This document shows, piece by piece, positions 30,942-32,743 of a DNA stretch of 32,743 bases (position 1 is its first letter; every line of letters begins with the position of its first letter). The notes below the pieces were generated by a model. That model was not told the origin of the DNA, did not search any database, and saw nothing but the letters and a program-made list of their open reading frames with translations. Source of the DNA: Candidatus Aenigmatarchaeota archaeon (GTDB lineage: Archaea; EX4484-52); NCBI GenBank assembly GCA_023137195.1, contig JAGLPV010000042.1:1-32743 (forward strand). Direction: 5' to 3'. Both the position numbers and the translations under genes were made by a program.

Positions 30942-31068
30942 TTTGCTTCGCAAATCCTCAGGACGGCTTGCAGCCTTTCGTTTCGCTCACCCTTCTCATT
31001 TAATAAGGATTATGAGGAAAATCTGCTGTTCCCAATCGCCTACGGCGAACTTCTCATAATCCTGATTA
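30942..31068 (-). repeat. Structured palindromic block 3 (3' side of the Gabija module, reversed)
   Basis: Read on the minus strand from 31068: left arm TAATCAGGATTATGAG, AAGT, stem TCGCC-GTA-GGCGA (31048-31036), TTGGGA, a short linker, then right arm CTCATAATCCTTATTA (31016-31001). The arms pair at 15 of 16 positions. The tail GGGTGAGCGAAACGAAAGGC follows, then two more triloop stems, GGCT-GCA-AGCC (30975-30965) and TTTGC-GAA-GCAAA (30954-30942). Same order of parts as blocks 1 and 2. Confidence 0.82.
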
Positions 31069-31132
31069 TACAAAACTCTAACCCAATCTAAAAACAAATA
31101 TGTTTAAATAAATATGAGGATTTATCATAGAT

Positions 31133-31600
31133 ATGAAATACACAATAGAACAAATTGGGATAATCCACAGTCCATATAAAACAAAAGAGGAATGTCCTAT
31201 TCAAGGCAATGTAAATCCCGAAGGGAAAGGACAAATAGAATTATTTACAGAATATGAAGAAGGATTAGAAACAATTGAGACATTTTCACATATTATGCTG
31301 TTTTATATTTTTGATAAAGCCGGCGAAATAAAATTAGCCCGTCCAACATTTTTAGATGATTCTCCACATGGCGTTTTTGCTTCCAGGCATCCTTGTAGAC
31401 CAAACAGCATCGGCATCTCAATTGTAAAACTAGAAAAAAGAAACAAAACTATTATGGTAGTATCAGGAATAGACGTTCTCGACAAGACCCCTCTAATTGA
31501 TATTAAACCATACATCTTCAGATTTGATCATTTTGATAACGCAAATAACGGATGGGCAGAGACAAAAAAAATCCGTCCAAAACCAAAGGCAATAGAATAA
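31133..31600 (+). CDS. trmO: tRNA N6-threonylcarbamoyladenosine37 N6-methyltransferase TrmO
   Basis: A 155-aa protein of the TrmO/UPF0066 (YaeB) family, which uses SAM to convert t6A37 to m6t6A37. Signature elements: IGIIHSPYKTKEECPIQG at the N-terminus, FSHIMLFYIFDKA, GVFASRHPCRPNSIGISIVKL (the SR-x-P-RPN-x-IG core) and GIDVLDKTPLIDIKPYI. It lacks the ~80-residue C-terminal extension of E. coli TrmO, as usual for archaeal members. The ATG is 26 nt after the centre of a TATA box (GTTTAAATAAAT). Its substrate base is made by the pathway begun by the TsaC/Sua5 gene at 19595. Confidence 0.93.
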   Translation: MKYTIEQIGIIHSPYKTKEECPIQGNVNPEGKGQIELFTEYEEGLETIETFSHIMLFYIFDKAGEIKLARPTFLDDSPHGVFASRHPCRPNSIGISIVKLEKRNKTIMVVSGIDVLDKTPLIDIKPYIFRFDHFDNANNGWAETKKIRPKPKAIE

Positions 31601-31762
31601 AACCAAGACTGTACTTTCACTCTATCACTCCGTTTACCCCCACCCTACAACAAAAGACAAATTACTTAAATCACAATTTCCCAATTATTCACTGCATTCA
31701 CAAAACACATTTTATCTCTGGGGTTAAGGTTTTATTGTTCGTTGCTTGTAAAAAACAATTAC

Positions 31763-31811
31763 AACAACCAAACTGTTGTTTAATACAACCCAGGAATTAA
31801 TAAATATAAAA
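31763..31811 (+). promoter_or_regulatory. Promoter with upstream inverted repeat (TrmB-family gene)
   Basis: AAATATAAAA (31802-31811) is a TATA element that would give a leader of about 15 nt containing TATGGGGTTGTAAA. Just upstream AACAAC (31763-31768) and GTTGTT (31775-31780) form a perfect 6-bp inverted repeat with a 6-nt gap, a plausible operator for autoregulation by the TrmB-type protein. The rest of the 31601-31846 gap shows no gene. Confidence 0.45.
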
Positions 31812-31846
31812 AGCTACTTTCAAATAAACTTCTATGGGGTTGTAAA

Positions 31847-32650
31847 ATGGAAGAGAAAAAATTACTAAAAGCAATGGGATTAAACAATTACGAAACAGCA
31901 GTTTATCTCAAACTGGCAGAATTCAACACAGCAGAAGCCGGGAAATTATGCAAGGAATCAGGAGTTCCTTTCGGCAGAATCTACGAAGTATTGAACTCTT
32001 TGGAAAAAAAAAGTTTGGTCGACATAGAATATACAAGACCAAAAAAATACACAATCAAAAGACCAAAAACAGCATTCATCAACATACTAAAAAACAAAAG
32101 ACAGGCAATGGAAACAGAATTTCAAAAAACAGCAGAGACCATTTGCCGGATAGAAAACAAAATATTAAACCACGCACCCGAAGACACATTAAAAGAAAAA
32201 CCCCATTGGACAACAGCAGGAAAAGAGGAAATCGAAGAGATGACAATAAGCAATTTTGACGAAGCAAAAGAAAACCTTTTCGTAATGCTAAAAAACAACA
32301 CACCTGTAAAAATACAGGATCCCTTAAAACACACACTAATTGCATTGGCAGACGCCATAAAAAGAGGCGTTAAAGTAAGACTGCTCGTCGGCAATGGCTT
32401 TTCCATTCCAGAGGACAACATACAAAAAAAACACATAAAACAAGTATTCACCCACGCCGAAGTCAGATTCTACCACAGGATAAGATATTATTTTGACATA
32501 GCGGATATTGACAAGGTAATCCTAAAAATAAACAACCCCGTAAATGAAAGACAACTAATCGCCGCCATAAAAACCACAGACGCCGAGTTAGCAGGAGAAT
32601 TAAAAAAAAAATTTAGAGCGATGTGGATAAGAGCAAAAAAACTAAATTAA
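31847..32650 (+). CDS. TrmB-family transcriptional regulator
   Basis: A 267-aa regulator with the TrmB domain order. The N-terminal winged helix reads LLKAMGLNNYETAVYLKLAEFNTAEAGKLCKESGVPFGRIYEVLNSLEKKSLVDI, with the family pattern 'LGLxxYExxVYLxLL...SGVPxxRIYxVLxxLExKGLV'. A short helical linker (residues ~85-115) is followed by a PLD-like effector region (KEEIEEMTISNFDEAKENLFVMLKN ... AIKRGVKVRLLVGNG ... VRFYHRIRYYFDIADIDKVIL). No HKD catalytic motif is seen, as expected for a sensor. Classical TrmB proteins sense sugars and control sugar transport or glycolysis. The ligand here is unknown, although two synthase-type glycosyltransferases in this window make carbohydrate control plausible. 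Confidence 0.85.
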   Translation: MEEKKLLKAMGLNNYETAVYLKLAEFNTAEAGKLCKESGVPFGRIYEVLNSLEKKSLVDIEYTRPKKYTIKRPKTAFINILKNKRQAMETEFQKTAETICRIENKILNHAPEDTLKEKPHWTTAGKEEIEEMTISNFDEAKENLFVMLKNNTPVKIQDPLKHTLIALADAIKRGVKVRLLVGNGFSIPEDNIQKKHIKQVFTHAEVRFYHRIRYYFDIADIDKVILKINNPVNERQLIAAIKTTDAELAGELKKKFRAMWIRAKKLN

Positions 32651-32654
32651 AAAA

Positions 32655-32743
32655 ATCCACAAGATTATGGCGATTAACACAAGATTAAAATAAAAATAAA
32701 ATCTCGTGGAAATCTATGTAATCAGGCTGTCCGATAATTCAAA
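32655..32743 (+). repeat. Dispersed intergenic repeat, copy D (runs to window edge)
   Basis: Begins with ATCCACAAGATT 5 nt after the TrmB-type stop codon, then GGCGATTAACACAAGATT, an A/T spacer and ATCTCGTGGAAATCTATGTAATC. It differs from copy B at only three of about 69 positions, then diverges (AGGCTGTCCG). It may continue beyond the window. Confidence 0.85.

Noticed and set aside
27901..31068. CRISPR array near the defence genes
   Set aside because: No series of equal-length direct repeats with regular spacers exists; the repeats here are inverted or palindromic and occur once or twice.
30787..31068. A complete canonical integron attC site after the helicase
   Set aside because: AACGCC motifs and large palindromes are suggestive, but the two ATAGAACGCC copies are direct rather than inverted and the simple R/L box order was not found, so only a looser cassette-like hypothesis is reported.
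30882..31091. A 69-aa reading frame after the Gabija genes
   Set aside because: It consists of block 3 palindromes translated by chance; no start signal or recognisable protein pattern.
31552..31800. An 82-aa reading frame after TrmO
   Set aside because: It overlaps the TrmO 3' end in another frame and runs into the promoter region of the TrmB-type gene; no family resemblance.

Overview
The window is archaeal chromosome. The evidence is direct: archaeal/eukaryotic-type ribosomal proteins (eS6, eL14, eL15, archaeal uL24 and uL1), RNA polymerase subunits Rpo4 and Rpo6, aIF6, Cbf5, the KH/beta-CASP termination nuclease FttA (aCPSF1), the ribosome-recycling ATPase ABCE1, TATA boxes centred about 25 nt before many start codons, and a tRNA with no encoded CCA. 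Ribosomal protein genes are scattered among unrelated neighbours instead of lying in the classical S10/spc/L11-L1 clusters. That fits a reduced or fast-evolving lineage such as DPANN, but no gene here fixes the phylum.

Layout. 23-2019 (minus): eS6, a small Rpo6/RpoK gene, a DnaQ-like exonuclease and a TatD nuclease. 2069-3789 (plus): PAC2-family protein and Ca2+/cation antiporter, sharing one TATA element with eS6. 3963-6045 (plus): uL24, eL15, uL1, Rpo4 operon with a hairpin-bearing leader. 6480-7914 (minus): GT4 glycosyltransferase with eL14. 8035-8652: NAD(P)H-hydrate epimerase. 8823-9998: AT-rich MFS transporter. 10200-10874: aIF6. 11218-12468: serine hydroxymethyltransferase. 12559-13413: membrane-anchored 'IYLYP' protein. 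13471-16343 (minus): FttA then Cbf5. 16502-18649: beta-propeller lipoprotein, then tRNA-Arg(UCG). 18901-19556: coiled-coil protein plus a tiny membrane protein. 19595-20509: TsaC/Sua5 and a 90-aa protein from a shared TATA. 20524-22374: GT3 (eukaryote-like) glycogen synthase. 22459-26000: VWA lipoprotein, C39-like protein, third lipoprotein. 26035-27825: ABCE1. 28032-30786: a two-gene OLD-nuclease/UvrD-helicase (Gabija-type) defence module. 31133-32650: TrmO and a TrmB-family regulator.

How the genes work together. Most of the window is translation and RNA metabolism: ribosomal proteins, ribosome recycling and anti-association (ABCE1, aIF6), pseudouridylation (Cbf5), transcription termination (FttA), and two steps of tRNA A37 modification (TsaC/Sua5 for t6A, TrmO for its methylation). 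A second theme is the cell surface, with three lipobox proteins and two synthase-type glycosyltransferases. Into this background are set genes of different base usage: the MFS transporter, the C39-like protein and the Gabija pair.

The most unusual feature is intergenic. Three palindromic blocks (8673-8800, 24211-24330 and, reversed, 31068-30942) share one architecture. Variable outer arms stay self-complementary, an inner stem carries a 3-nt loop, a one-sided linker follows, and the block ends in a GAGxAGC...ACGAA tail. Each lies at the 3' end of one of the foreign-looking genes, in the same relative orientation. The Gabija pair is also bracketed by degenerate inverted repeats, and a separate dispersed repeat occurs four times, all on the plus strand.
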